DNA of 64,000 nucleotides from UBA6522 sp965204155 (GTDB taxonomy: Bacteria; Pseudomonadota; Gammaproteobacteria; Steroidobacterales; Rariloculaceae). The translations under genes were made by a program, and so were the position numbers. The notes under the pieces were generated by a model, which worked only from the letters and a program-made list of their open reading frames with translations, was not told the DNA's origin and did not search any database. Every line of letters starts with the position of its first letter. Position 1 is the stretch's first letter. Below are positions 55,210 through 64,000 of this stretch, in pieces. The stretch lies in the NCBI GenBank assembly GCA_965204155.1, contig OZ241971.1, forward strand, positions 1,984,001 to 2,048,000, read 5' to 3'.

Positions 55210-56583
55210 ATGACGGCAGAAGCGGAGAGACCGGTGACGGATGTTGAAGGTCGGGCGGAACCCGGCCGGGGCATCGGTTGCGCCGAGCATTTTGAGACGG
55301 ACGCGTCGAGGGCGAAAGCGGAGCCGGCGCTGATGGAGGCCGTCGTTGAGCGGTCGAACATGCAGCGCGCCTATCAACGGGTCGTTCGCAACAAGGGCGC
55401 GGCCGGGGTCGATGGCCTCGGGGTGTCGGAGTTGGGCGATCTGTTGAGGCAACACTGGCCGACGATCAAGGCCAAATTGCTGGCGGGCAGCTACTGTCCC
55501 CAGCCGGTACGTCAGGTGAGCATTCCCAAGCCCAACGGCGGGGAGCGCAAGCTGGGCATACCGACGGTGCTGGACCGGCTCATACAGCAGGCCCTGCATC
55601 AGGTGCTGAGTCCGATCTTCGAACCGACGTTCTCCGAGCACAGTTACGGCTTCCGGCCGGGGCGCAACGCCCACCAAGCGGTACGGGCAGCGCAGCGACA
55701 GGTGCTTGGGGGTCACGGCTGGGTGGTGGATCTGGATCTGGAGAGCTTCTTCGACCGGGTGAACCACGATCTGCTGATGCGACGCGTCGGCGAGAAGGTC
55801 GAGGACCGCCGGGTGCTGAAGCTGATCCGCCGGTACCTGAAGGCGGGGTTGATGATGGACGGGGTTCAAAGCCCACGGCGGGAGGGCACGCCGCAAGGCG
55901 GACCGCTCTCGCCGCTGCTGTCCAACATCCTGCTGACGGGTCTGGACCGCGAGCTGGAAGGACGCGGGCACCGGTTCGTCCGCTATGCCGACGATGTGGT
56001 GATCCACGTCCGGAGCAAGCGGGCGGGCCAGCGTGTGCTTGACAGTATCACGCGGTACGTTAAGACGGCGCTGAAGCTGCGGGTGAGCGAGACCAAGAGT
56101 GCGGTGGCGCGACCGTCGCAACGCACGTTCCTCGGATACCGGATCGATCATCGGGGTGTGTTGTGCATCTCGGTGAAAAGCCGGGTCCGGTTGATCGGCA
56201 AGCTGCGGCAGTTGCTGCGCCGCGCCCGCGGTCGGTCCCTGAGCCATACCATTGAGGTGCTCAATCCGGTGCTGCGCGGGTGGGCGGCTTACTTCAAGCT
56301 GGCCCACTCCAAGACGGCACTGCAGTTCATCGATGGCTGGGTTCGCCGCAAGCTGCGGTGCATCCTGTGGCGGCAGTGGAAACGGCCGTATACGCGCCAG
56401 CGCTACCTGCAGCGCCTTGGGTTACCGGAGCAGCAGGCTTGGAAATCGGCGGTTAACGGGCGGGGGCCTTGGTGGAATGCCGGGGCCTCGCACATGAACC
56501 GAGCGCTGCCGAAAGTTCGCTTTGATCGATGGGGGCTGGTGTCGGTACTGGACACGGTACTGCGGCTCCAGCGTGTTCCATGA
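55210..56583 (+). CDS. ltrA: group II intron reverse transcriptase/maturase
   Basis: The 457-residue protein has RT domains: 'GAAGVDGLGVSEL', 'IPKPNGGERKLGIPTVLDRLIQQAL', 'SYGFRPGRNAHQAV', 'VVDLDLESFFDRVNHDLL', 'GTPQGGPLSPLLSNILL' and the catalytic FVRYADDVVI. A maturase part follows (LRGWAAYFKLAHS...). It ends without an HNH endonuclease domain. It promotes splicing and retrohoming. The stop lies right at domain V. ATG 55210 is chosen over TTG 55195. Confidence 0.93.
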   Translation: MTAEAERPVTDVEGRAEPGRGIGCAEHFETDASRAKAEPALMEAVVERSNMQRAYQRVVRNKGAAGVDGLGVSELGDLLRQHWPTIKAKLLAGSYCPQPVRQVSIPKPNGGERKLGIPTVLDRLIQQALHQVLSPIFEPTFSEHSYGFRPGRNAHQAVRAAQRQVLGGHGWVVDLDLESFFDRVNHDLLMRRVGEKVEDRRVLKLIRRYLKAGLMMDGVQSPRREGTPQGGPLSPLLSNILLTGLDRELEGRGHRFVRYADDVVIHVRSKRAGQRVLDSITRYVKTALKLRVSETKSAVARPSQRTFLGYRIDHRGVLCISVKSRVRLIGKLRQLLRRARGRSLSHTIEVLNPVLRGWAAYFKLAHSKTALQFIDGWVRRKLRCILWRQWKRPYTRQRYLQRLGLPEQQAWKSAVNGRGPWWNAGASHMNRALPKVRFDRWGLVSVLDTVLRLQRVP

Positions 56584-56654
56584 ACCGCCGTATACGGACC
56601 CGTACGTACGGTGGTGTGGGAGGACGGCTGGGGTGACCCAGCCTCCTACCCGAT
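56583..56654 (+). ncRNA. group II intron domains V and VI
   Basis: Domain V: ACCGCCGTA pairs with TACGGTGGT around an inner stem (TACGGA, CCCG, TACGTA), containing a CGC triad. Domain VI carries the branch-point A at 56648, six bases before the 3' splice site at 56654. The strong base pairing implies that the ribozyme is intact. Confidence 0.85.
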
Positions 56655-56728
56655 CGCGGCGAGCCGCGGCGCCACGGACGCGATGCCTGATGGTACAGTT
56701 CCGGTCCGCGCCCGCAGGCGCTTGGGTA

Positions 56729-59614
56729 ATGCCGATGAACTTCACCGCTCCAGCAGATTTGCCGCCGCAACTCTCCGACCGTTGGGGACGCGTCGAGGAT
56801 CGTCTGGCGGCGCTGCCCGGCGATCTCTTCGCCGGGCATCCGCGGGCGGCGGAAACGCTGCCCCGCGTGGCCGTCTGCAGCGATTTTGCCCTGACCACGC
56901 TGCTTCGCCATCCGCAGGCGTTGCTGGAACGCCTTGCGGACGGCGAACCGCTCTCCACAGAGCGCCTGGCGGAGCGGGTCAACCTGGACGGCCTCTCCCA
57001 GGCCGAGGCGATGACCGTAATCCGGCAGGTGCGCCACGTGGAGATGGCGCGCCTCGCCTGGCGGGACCTGGCGGGGTGGTCGGACCTGGACACCAACCTC
57101 GCCGACCTGTCGCTGCTGGCCGACGGCGCCATCGTCGCTGCCGACGGCTACGCGCGGTCGCAGTTGCTGCGGCGTTTCGGCGCGCCCGTGGACGCCAACG
57201 GAATGCCGGTGGAGACAATGATCCTGGCCATGGGCAAGCTGGGCGGCGGCGAACTCAACTTTTCGTCGGACGTGGACCTGGTGATCTTGTACCCGGATGG
57301 CGTGGTGTTCGAGGGCCATTCCCGGACCCGCCCGGACGAGTACTTCCGCCGCCTGGTGCAACTGCTGATCAAGCTGCTCAACGAACCGACGGCGGACGGC
57401 GTGGCGTTCCGCGTCGACACGCGGCTGCGGCCGTTCGGTACCAGCGGTCCGCTGGCGATGAGCCTGCCGGCGCTGGAGAACTACCTGATCCGGCACGGCC
57501 GGGACTGGGAACGCTATGCCTACCAGAAGGCCCGGCTCGTCACCGGTCGGCGCCACGGCCCCGAACTCTTCGACGAGATCCTGACGCCCTTTGTCTACCG
57601 CCGCTACATCGATTTCGGCGTGTTCCGCTCGCTGCGCCAGATGAAGGCGCTGATCGCCGACGAAGTGGCCAAGCGCAACATGGCGGACAACATCAAGCTC
57701 GGTCCGGGCGGCATCCGCGAAATCGAGTTCATCGTCCAGGTGTTTCAGTTGGTGCGGGGCGGACAGAACCCGGCGCTGCGGAGCCGTTCGCTGCTGCCGG
57801 CGCTGCGGCGGCTCGAAATGACCGGTGTCCTCGAGCCCGACGCCATCGCCGGGCTCGCCGGCTCCTATCGGTTCCTGCGCACGCTGGAAAACCGGCTGCA
57901 GGCCATGGAGGACCAGCAAACGCAACGGCTGCCCGCGAACGCCGAAGCGCGCGAAATCCTGGCCTGGTCGATGGGCAGCCCCTCCTGGGAGGAGTTCTCC
58001 CCCGTGCTGGAGGCGCATCGGCGGCGCGTCGATGCGGAGTTCGCCCGGCTCGCGTTCGACGAGCGCGGCGAGGGCCGGGACCCGAGCGCCGAAGAGGCCG
58101 CGCACCCGGACCGCGCGGAACCGGACGAGCGATGGGCCGTCGCCTGGGAACGCGCCGACATGGCCGGCTTGCTGGAAGGCGCGGGCGTCCGCGAAGCCTC
58201 AGCGGTGGCGGACGACCTCCACGACCTGCGCAACAGCGGCCTGTACCAGCGGATGGACGAAGTATCGAGGCAGCGCCTGGCCGAAGTCGTGATGCGCCTG
58301 GCGCTGCGGCTGCGCGAGTACCGCAACCCGTCGTGGATCGTCAGCCGCCTCGTGCCGCTGCTGCGGGCCATCTGCCGGCGCAGCGCCTACCTCGCGCTGA
58401 TCGGCGAGAATCCCGGCGCGCTGACGCGCCTGCTGGCGCTGGCGGAACGCAGCGAGTTCCTGGTGACGCTGGTGGAACAGCATCCCCTGCTGCTGGACGA
58501 ACTGCTCGACGAGCGCATTTTCGAAGCCGCGCCCACCCGCGGCGAACTGGAGGAAGCGCTGGAGCGGGCCATCCGCCTGCGCGTGGCCGACGACCTGGAG
58601 TCCCAGCTCGAAGTCATGCGCGCCTTCCAGCGAGGCGCTGTGTTCCGGATCGCGGTGGCCGACCGGATGGCCAACCTGCCGCTGATGAAGGTCAGCGACC
58701 GGCTCACCGACACCGCCGAGCTGATTCTGGCCTACGCCCTGGACCTGGCGTACTCGGAGCTGGCCGAACGCCATGGCGCGCCGATGTGCGGAACGGGAGC
58801 GTCGCGGCGCCGGGTCGGCTTCGCGGTGGTCGGTTACGGCAAGCTCGGCGGCATCGAGATGGGATACGGTTCCGATCTCGACCTGATCTTTCTGCACGAC
58901 TCCGAAGGGGAGGCGCAGCGGACCGAAGGGGCCGTGCCGGTGGAAAACCGCGTCTTCCTGGTACGGCTGGCGCAGCGGCTGATCAACCTGCTGAGCATCC
59001 AGACGCGCTACGGCCGCCTCTACGAGGTGGACATGCGCCTGCGCCCCAACGGCCAGTCGGGCGCGCTCGTGTCGAGCATGGACGCCTTCCGGTCGTACCA
59101 GCGGACCCAGGCGTGGGTATGGGAACACCAGGCGCTGTTGCGCAGCCGTTCCGTGGCGGGGGATGCCGCCGTGCGCGAGGCGTTCGAGCGCGAGCGGTGC
59201 GACATCCTGATCCGCCACGTGAATCGCCGGGACCTGAAGGCCGAGGTCGTGAAGATGCGCCGGCGAATGCGCTCCGAACTGTCGCGCGGCCGCGGCGGCG
59301 AGTTCGACATCAAGCAGGACGCCGGCGGAATGGCCGACATCGAGTTCCTGGTCCAGTACTGGGTGCTGGCGCACGCGGCGGACCATCCGGACCTGGTGAA
59401 ATATTCCGACAACGTCCGCCAGCTCGAGGCGCTGGCGCGCAACGGCCTGGTTCCGGGAACCTCGGCCGACCGCATCAAGTCGATCTATCTCAACCTGCGC
59501 GGCAGCGCCCACGAACTGGCGCTGATCGGCAGCGACCGCGTCGTTTCCGGCGATGCCTTCGCGGAGGAGCGCGAGTGGATTCGCGGCCTGTGGGCTGACG
59601 TGCTGGGTGCGTGA
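56729..59614 (+). CDS. glnE: glutamine synthetase adenylyltransferase/deadenylase
   Basis: The 961-residue bifunctional enzyme adds or removes AMP on glutamine synthetase under control of PII. Both nucleotidyltransferase motifs are visible: GKLGGGELNFSSDVDLVILY (about residue 167) and GKLGGIEMGYGSDLDLIFLHD (about 704). A PII-responsive central linker lies between. The start at 56729 (MPMNF) is 75 bp past the intron, so the intron separates glnE from any earlier upstream promoter. The length is typical. Confidence 0.95.
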   Translation: MPMNFTAPADLPPQLSDRWGRVEDRLAALPGDLFAGHPRAAETLPRVAVCSDFALTTLLRHPQALLERLADGEPLSTERLAERVNLDGLSQAEAMTVIRQVRHVEMARLAWRDLAGWSDLDTNLADLSLLADGAIVAADGYARSQLLRRFGAPVDANGMPVETMILAMGKLGGGELNFSSDVDLVILYPDGVVFEGHSRTRPDEYFRRLVQLLIKLLNEPTADGVAFRVDTRLRPFGTSGPLAMSLPALENYLIRHGRDWERYAYQKARLVTGRRHGPELFDEILTPFVYRRYIDFGVFRSLRQMKALIADEVAKRNMADNIKLGPGGIREIEFIVQVFQLVRGGQNPALRSRSLLPALRRLEMTGVLEPDAIAGLAGSYRFLRTLENRLQAMEDQQTQRLPANAEAREILAWSMGSPSWEEFSPVLEAHRRRVDAEFARLAFDERGEGRDPSAEEAAHPDRAEPDERWAVAWERADMAGLLEGAGVREASAVADDLHDLRNSGLYQRMDEVSRQRLAEVVMRLALRLREYRNPSWIVSRLVPLLRAICRRSAYLALIGENPGALTRLLALAERSEFLVTLVEQHPLLLDELLDERIFEAAPTRGELEEALERAIRLRVADDLESQLEVMRAFQRGAVFRIAVADRMANLPLMKVSDRLTDTAELILAYALDLAYSELAERHGAPMCGTGASRRRVGFAVVGYGKLGGIEMGYGSDLDLIFLHDSEGEAQRTEGAVPVENRVFLVRLAQRLINLLSIQTRYGRLYEVDMRLRPNGQSGALVSSMDAFRSYQRTQAWVWEHQALLRSRSVAGDAAVREAFERERCDILIRHVNRRDLKAEVVKMRRRMRSELSRGRGGEFDIKQDAGGMADIEFLVQYWVLAHAADHPDLVKYSDNVRQLEALARNGLVPGTSADRIKSIYLNLRGSAHELALIGSDRVVSGDAFAEEREWIRGLWADVLGA

Positions 59615-59714
59615 GTCTCGCTCCGCTGCCGTGGAAAATTGCGGCACGGCGCACTAGTATCGTGAACAGGGTCAGGTTTGCGGGCCCCAACAAGACCAGT
59701 CAAGGGGAACAGTC

Positions 59715-60185
59715 ATGATCCGTCTCAACGTCAACGGTGAGGTTCACGTCCTTGAAGACGTGGATGCGGCGACACCGCTTCTCTGGGTTCTGCGCGACCA
59801 TCTGGGTCTTGTCGGGACCAAGTACGGTTGCGGCGGCGGCTACTGCGGCGCCTGTACCGTGCATCTCAACGGTACACCCGTTCGCTCGTGCGTGACGCCG
59901 TCCTCCGCCGCCGAGGGCCAGGAGGTCGGCACCATCGAGAACCTGGCCGGCGATGCAGGGCTGCATCCGCTCCAGGAGGCCTGGATCGAGCACGACGTAC
60001 CCCAATGCGGATACTGCCAGTCGGGCCAGATCATGAGCGCCGCGGCGCTGCTTGCGCGCAACCCCTCGCCCGGCGATGCCGATATCGACGCCGCCATGCA
60101 GGGCAATATCTGCCGCTGCGGGACCTACCAGCGGATTCGTGCCGCGATTCACGGCGCGGCGGAGAAACTGGGAGGTGCCGCATGA
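59715..60185 (+). CDS. iorA: isoquinoline 1-oxidoreductase-like [2Fe-2S] subunit
   Basis: The 156-residue subunit binds two [2Fe-2S] clusters: plant type 'KYGCGGGYCGACTVHLNG' plus Cys in 'VRSC', and C-terminal 'QCGYCQSGQIM' with 'NICRCGTYQRI'. It passes electrons from the molybdenum subunit encoded next. A GGGGAAC ribosome-binding region precedes the ATG. The end overlaps iorB (ATGA). Confidence 0.88.
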   Translation: MIRLNVNGEVHVLEDVDAATPLLWVLRDHLGLVGTKYGCGGGYCGACTVHLNGTPVRSCVTPSSAAEGQEVGTIENLAGDAGLHPLQEAWIEHDVPQCGYCQSGQIMSAAALLARNPSPGDADIDAAMQGNICRCGTYQRIRAAIHGAAEKLGGAA

Positions 60186-62455
60186 ACGCCGCACAACGAA
60201 GACTCGCGCGGGACCCCAACCTCAGGAATGCGATCCGGGAGGCCGAGGGCCGTATCGAGGGGGTCTGGCAGCAGGATGTCAGCCGGCGCACCTTTCTGAA
60301 GGTCACGGGGATCGCCGGCGGCGGCCTGACGCTGGGATTCCTTGCCGGTACGCCCCCCGCGGCGCAGGGTCAGGGTCAGGCGGCAACCGGCGACTTCGCC
60401 CCCAACGCCTACCTGAACATTGCCACGGACGGTTCGATACTCATCTACAACAAGAACCCGGAAGTGGGCCAGGGCATCAAGACCGCCTTTCCCATGATCG
60501 TGGCCGAGGAACTCGATGCCGCCTGGGACGACGTGCGGGTGGAGCAGTCCGCCATCAGCGCCGAGATCTATGGGCGCCAGGTTGCGGGCGGCTCGCGGTC
60601 CATCCCGAGTGAGTGGAACGAACTGCGCGAGGCAGGTGCGGCGGCCCGGGCCATGCTGGTTCGCGCCGCCGCGGAGGAATGGGGCGTCCCGGACGCCGAG
60701 TGTTCGACCGCGGACAGTACCGTCACTCACGATCCCACCGGTCGGCGGCTCGGCTACGGCGAACTTGCCGATGCCGCGGCCGCGTTGCCGGTACCGGATC
60801 CGGGTACCCTGTCGCTGAAATCCCGCGACGACTGGCGCCTGCTCGGCAGGCGCATCACCGGCGTGGACAACGAAGACCTTGTCACCGGTGAGCCGCTCTT
60901 CGGTATCGACACGAGGCTGCCGGGCATGGTCTATGCGTCGTACTCCAAGTGCCCGGCCACCGGCGGACGGGTCCGCGACGCCAATCTGGACGAGATCCGT
61001 GCGCTTCCGGGCGTACGGGACGCCTTCGCGATCGAGGGCAACGACATCACGACCGAGCTCATGCCGGGGATCGCCATCGTGGGGAACTCCACCTGGGCAA
61101 CGCAGCAGGCAAGGGCGTCGCTGCGCGTGGACTGGGACGAGAGCGAGGCCTCCACCGACAGTTGGAGCAGCCTTGAAGAGCAGGCACGGGCGCTGTCGGG
61201 CCGCACGGGCCGTGAGGTCGTTGAGGAAACCGGTGATGTGGACGGCGCATTCGAGACTGCGGCGCAGACGCTGGAGGCGTTCTACAGCTACCCGTTCGTG
61301 TCGCATGCGCCGCTGGAGCCGCAGAACTGCACCGCGTGGTACCGCGACGGCCGAATGGAAATCTGGGCGCCGAGCCAGACGCCCCAGCGGGCCATCGAGA
61401 ATGTCGCCAACGCACTCGGGATTCCCGAGCGGCGGATCACGCTCCATCAGACGCGCATCGGCGGCGGCTTCGGGCGCAGGCTCATGAACGACTCCGTCTG
61501 CGAGGCGGCCGCCATCGCCATGGAAGTCGATGCTCCGGTGAAACTGCAGTGGGCCCGGGAAGACGACATGGCGCACGATTTCTATCGGCCCGGCGGGTTC
61601 CATGCGCTGAAGGGGTCGCTGGACGGCGCCGGCAGGCTGTCCGGATGGGAAGATCACTTCATCACCTTTACCCACGACGGCCGGGTGCCGGTTTCGGGCG
61701 GCTCGATCCGGGGCGGGGAATTCCCGGAGGGGCTGGCGGAAAACTACCGCATGACCCAGACCATGCTGCCGTTGGCAACGCCGACGGGGCCGTGGCGAGC
61801 GCCGGGCTCCAATGCCATCGCCTTCGCCGTGCAGAGCTTTCATCACGAGCTTGCGGTGGCCGCAGGGCGCGATCACCTGGAGTTTCTGCTGGAGACCATG
61901 GGCGAACCGCGCTGGCTTGAGGAAGGTAACGAGAACGTGCTGCACACCGGCCGTGCCGCCGGGGTCATCCGCCTCGCTGCCGAGCGGGCGGGCTGGGGGC
62001 GGCCGCTGCCGCCGGGGCGCGGGCTGGGCCTGGCGTTCTATTTCAGCCACGCCGGGCACTTCGCCGAAGTGGCGGACGTCAGCGTGGACGAGAATCGCAG
62101 GCTCACCATTCACCGGGTGACCGTGGCGGGCGATGTCGGTCCGATCGTGAACCTGAGCGGAGCGGAGAACCAGTGCGAAGGCTCGGTGATGGACGGCCTC
62201 AGTACCATGCTGGGGCAGGAGATCACCATGGAGAACGGGCGCGTGCAGGAGTCCAATTTCCACCAGTATCCGCTCATGCGCATCAACAACGCGCCGGTGG
62301 TGGACGTGCATTTCGTCGACAGCGATTTTCCGCCGACGGGGCTCGGGGAGCCTGCGCTGCCGCCGCTCGCGCCGGCCGTCTGCAACGCCATCCACGCAGC
62401 CACGGGGCAACGCGTGCGCACGCTGCCGCTGAGCAGGGACGGGTACCACGTCTGA
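60182..62455 (+). CDS. iorB: isoquinoline 1-oxidoreductase-like molybdopterin subunit
   Basis: The 757-residue xanthine-oxidase-family subunit has a twin-arginine signal (SRRTFLKVTGIAGGG, residues 34-48), so the complex is exported. Cofactor and active-site motifs include 'GGGFGRR', 'PTGPWRAPGSNA' and 'GLGEPALPP' (about 721), where Glu is catalytic. It hydroxylates an N-heterocycle or aldehyde; the true substrate is unknown. It lacks a FAD subunit, as in Ior-type enzymes. Confidence 0.85.
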   Translation: MNAAQRRLARDPNLRNAIREAEGRIEGVWQQDVSRRTFLKVTGIAGGGLTLGFLAGTPPAAQGQGQAATGDFAPNAYLNIATDGSILIYNKNPEVGQGIKTAFPMIVAEELDAAWDDVRVEQSAISAEIYGRQVAGGSRSIPSEWNELREAGAAARAMLVRAAAEEWGVPDAECSTADSTVTHDPTGRRLGYGELADAAAALPVPDPGTLSLKSRDDWRLLGRRITGVDNEDLVTGEPLFGIDTRLPGMVYASYSKCPATGGRVRDANLDEIRALPGVRDAFAIEGNDITTELMPGIAIVGNSTWATQQARASLRVDWDESEASTDSWSSLEEQARALSGRTGREVVEETGDVDGAFETAAQTLEAFYSYPFVSHAPLEPQNCTAWYRDGRMEIWAPSQTPQRAIENVANALGIPERRITLHQTRIGGGFGRRLMNDSVCEAAAIAMEVDAPVKLQWAREDDMAHDFYRPGGFHALKGSLDGAGRLSGWEDHFITFTHDGRVPVSGGSIRGGEFPEGLAENYRMTQTMLPLATPTGPWRAPGSNAIAFAVQSFHHELAVAAGRDHLEFLLETMGEPRWLEEGNENVLHTGRAAGVIRLAAERAGWGRPLPPGRGLGLAFYFSHAGHFAEVADVSVDENRRLTIHRVTVAGDVGPIVNLSGAENQCEGSVMDGLSTMLGQEITMENGRVQESNFHQYPLMRINNAPVVDVHFVDSDFPPTGLGEPALPPLAPAVCNAIHAATGQRVRTLPLSRDGYHV

Positions 62456-62600
62456 ACGGGCGCAGGCGGCCTGGCCGCTGCCGCAGCGTCCGGAGCCTCC
62501 CGCGACGCGTGTCGCGGGGCGCGGCTGCGCGCAGTTGGAGCGCGTTCGATTTGCGTTCCGTCCCGGTATAATCGGCATCCCCGCCATTCGAGGTAAGGTC

Positions 62601-62819
62601 GTGCGCATACGCCAGGGACAGGTGCAGGAAAACCTGAATCCGCCGAACGCCGAACGGCGCGTCGAGGTAACCCGCGAGCAGTTGCCACTGCACTGTCCGC
62701 TGCCCGATGCGTATCTGTGGAATTCCCACCCCAAGGTCTACCTGCCTATGGAGGCAACCGGCACGGCCGTCTGTCCGTACTGCGGTACGCACTACAGTCT
62801 CACCGACCCGGGCCCGTAG
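62601..62819 (+). CDS. CHCC zinc-finger domain protein
   Basis: The 72-residue protein has a zf-CHCC domain (related to mitochondrial NDUFS6): 'HCPLPDAYLWNSHPKVYLP' and 'AVCPYCGTHYSL' supply Cys-His-Cys-Cys ligands. GTG at 62601 is preceded by GAGGTAAG. The family is often found near LPS heptose genes in Gammaproteobacteria. Its role in bacteria is unclear. Confidence 0.85.
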   Translation: MRIRQGQVQENLNPPNAERRVEVTREQLPLHCPLPDAYLWNSHPKVYLPMEATGTAVCPYCGTHYSLTDPGP

Positions 62820-62855
62820 ACGCTGTCCGGGACCGTTCTGCCGAGGCCCGACTCC

Positions 62856-63824
62856 ATGATCGTCGTCACCGGAGCCGCCGGATTCATTGGCAGCAACCTG
62901 GTGCGCGGGCTCAACCGGGCCGGTGAACGCGACATCCTGGCCGTGGACGAGTTGAGCGACGGCCGCAAGTTCGAAAACCTCGTGGACTGCGAGATCGCCG
63001 ACTACTGGGACAAGGACGCACTACTCCAGCGGTTGAACGGCAGCCCGGGATTCGTGCCCCGGTGCATCTACCATCAGGGCGCCTGCACGGATACCACCGA
63101 ATGGGACGGCCGCTACATGATGGAGAACAACTACCGCTATTCCACCGAACTATTCGACTATTGCCGCGCGGCCGGGGTGCCCCTCATCTATGCGTCGTCG
63201 GCAGCCGTGTACGGTGCGGGCGACAGTTTCGCGGAGGACGGGGGCACGGAGCGCCCGCTGAACGTCTACGGCTATTCCAAGCTGCTGTTCGACCGCTACG
63301 TGCGCCGCCGGCTGGGCGCCGTGCAGTCCCAGGTCGCAGGACTGCGCTACTTCAATGTCTACGGTCCCGGGGAATCCCGCAAGGGTCCCATGGCCAGCGT
63401 CGCCTGGCACCTGCATAACCAGGTCCGGCAGGACGGCGAGGCCCGGCTGTTCGAGGGCAGCGGCGGCTACGCGGCGGGCGAACAGGCGCGGGACTTCGTG
63501 TACGTGGATGACGTGGTCGACGTCATCCTGTGGTTCGGCCGGCACGCCGAGCTGTCGGGCATCTTCAACGTCGGTACCGGCCGGGCCGCGACGTTCAACC
63601 GGTTGGCCGACGCGGTCATCGGCTGGCACGGTTCCGGCCGCAAGCGTTATATCCCGTTCCCCGCGGATCTGCGGCGGGCCTACCAGAGCTTTACCCGGGC
63701 CGACATCGCCAAGCTGCGCCGCGCCGGCTACGATCGCCCGTTCGCCGACGTATCGGCCGGGGTCAAGGCCTATCTGGATCGTCTCGACGGATACGATTCG
63801 AAGCGCAGTGGGCACGAACGATAA
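62856..63824 (+). CDS. hldD: ADP-L-glycero-D-manno-heptose 6-epimerase
   Basis: The 322-residue short-chain-dehydrogenase-type enzyme converts ADP-D-glycero- to ADP-L-glycero-manno-heptose for the LPS core. It has an NAD(P)-binding 'TGAAGFIGSNLV', the catalytic Y-x3-K in 'VYGYSKLLFD' and HldD-typical 'DYWDKDALLQRL', 'RCIYHQGACTDTTEWDG' and 'FNVYGPGESRKGPMASVAWHL'. waaF follows with an overlap. Confidence 0.96.
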   Translation: MIVVTGAAGFIGSNLVRGLNRAGERDILAVDELSDGRKFENLVDCEIADYWDKDALLQRLNGSPGFVPRCIYHQGACTDTTEWDGRYMMENNYRYSTELFDYCRAAGVPLIYASSAAVYGAGDSFAEDGGTERPLNVYGYSKLLFDRYVRRRLGAVQSQVAGLRYFNVYGPGESRKGPMASVAWHLHNQVRQDGEARLFEGSGGYAAGEQARDFVYVDDVVDVILWFGRHAELSGIFNVGTGRAATFNRLADAVIGWHGSGRKRYIPFPADLRRAYQSFTRADIAKLRRAGYDRPFADVSAGVKAYLDRLDGYDSKRSGHER

Positions 63825-64000
63825 GCTGCTCATCGTGGGTCCGGCCTGGATCGGCGACATGGTCATGGCCCAGTCGCTGTACAAGCTGCTGCAGAGCCGC
63901 AATCCCCGGGCGCGGATCGACGTGATCGCTCCGCCCTGGTCGAAGCCGATCCTGGACCGAATGCCGGAAGTGAACCGGGCCGTCGAACTGGATGTTGTCC
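63808..64000 (+). CDS. waaF: ADP-heptose:LPS heptosyltransferase II, partial
   Basis: The frame from GTG 63808 starts VGTNDKLLIVGPAWIGDMVM and continues 'AQSLYKLLQSRNPRARIDVIAPPWSKPILDRMPEVNRAVEL'. This is the N-terminus of GT9 heptosyltransferases (WaaF type, 'IGDMVMAQSLY'). It overlaps the hldD end by 17 bp and runs off the window. It adds heptose to the LPS inner core. Confidence 0.88.
   Translation, partial: MGTNDKLLIVGPAWIGDMVMAQSLYKLLQSRNPRARIDVIAPPWSKPILDRMPEVNRAVELDVV

Larger units (their letters stand above)
54724..56654 (+). mobile_element. group II intron with encoded maturase
   Basis: The 5' end reads GTGCG, the group II consensus. The ribozyme 5' part (54724-55209) is non-coding and richly structured. 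The RT gene follows. Domain V is at about 56584-56615 and domain VI at 56618-56650. Domain VI is a clear hairpin, GGGAGGA and GGCTGGG paired with CCCAGCC and TCCTACCC, leaving a bulged A at 56648. The 3' end CGAT at 56654 fits the usual AY end. Length is about 1.93 kb. It sits just behind a terminator and its maturase lacks an endonuclease domain, both like class IIC. Confidence 0.85.

Noticed and set aside
56611..59598. 995-codon open frame parallel to glnE in another phase
   Set aside because: The translation is an Arg/Ala/Gly/Pro-rich shadow. glnE in its own frame has all family motifs.

Overview
The window is a GC-rich chromosomal segment of a gammaproteobacterium that I cannot place more precisely. 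The evidence is gene content and order: fis-purH-purD, aroQ-accB-accC, cutA divergent from groES-groEL, trxA-rho, glnE, hldD-waaF and lipA. Nearly all DNA is coding and many start/stop codons overlap (ATGA, GTGA). No tRNA, rRNA or CRISPR array was recognised. The final gene (waaF) runs off the right edge.

Layout. 0-2.5 kb: remnants (an Rpn/YhgA-like C-terminus and a probably frameshifted small membrane protein) and a secreted protein of unknown function. 2.7-8.4 kb: a DUF6152-like exported protein, a DUF192 protein and an exported metallo-beta-lactamase-fold hydrolase. An AbiEi/AbiEii toxin-antitoxin pair sits between the last two, bracketed by a perfect 58-bp direct repeat that duplicates the end of the hydrolase gene. 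8.5-15.5 kb: a complete moxR-DUF58-DUF4381-batA-batBC-batD operon. 15.6-21.7 kb: gloA, an alpha/beta hydrolase, an OmpA-domain protein, lipA, sohB, bfd (with a Fur-box-like site) and bfr. 21.8-33.4 kb: a fused 5-oxoprolinase/hydantoinase, an EF-G-like GTPase, an MFS/NTT-like carrier, glucokinase, a YdcH-like protein, cysQ, yrfG and rhlB. 33.6-35.5 kb: trxA and rho with a terminator.

35.5-39.3 kb is an accessory island: a 155-bp element with 36-bp perfect inverted repeats, a GIY-YIG protein, a HEPN-like protein with a small partner, and a hipBA-like pair preceded by direct repeats. 39.3-45.1 kb holds an RND/MMPL transporter, a DUF2236 oxygenase-like protein and a LolA-like protein on one strand, divergent from a squalene/phytoene synthase-family gene; this may be an isoprenoid-lipid module. 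45.1-52.3 kb is housekeeping (purD, purH, fis, accC, accB, aroQ, a TlpA-like thioredoxin, a stand-alone DsbD alpha domain, cutA). 52.3-54.7 kb is groES-groEL under a perfect CIRCE operator. A group II intron (about 54724-56654), with a readable domain V and a domain VI containing a bulged A, lies just behind the groEL terminator and directly upstream of glnE. The window ends with iorAB-like molybdenum hydroxylase genes, a CHCC zinc-finger protein, hldD and the start of waaF.

The most notable material is accessory: the repeat-flanked AbiE insertion, the inverted-repeat element with its toxin/nuclease island, the HEPN pair, and the terminator-associated intron.
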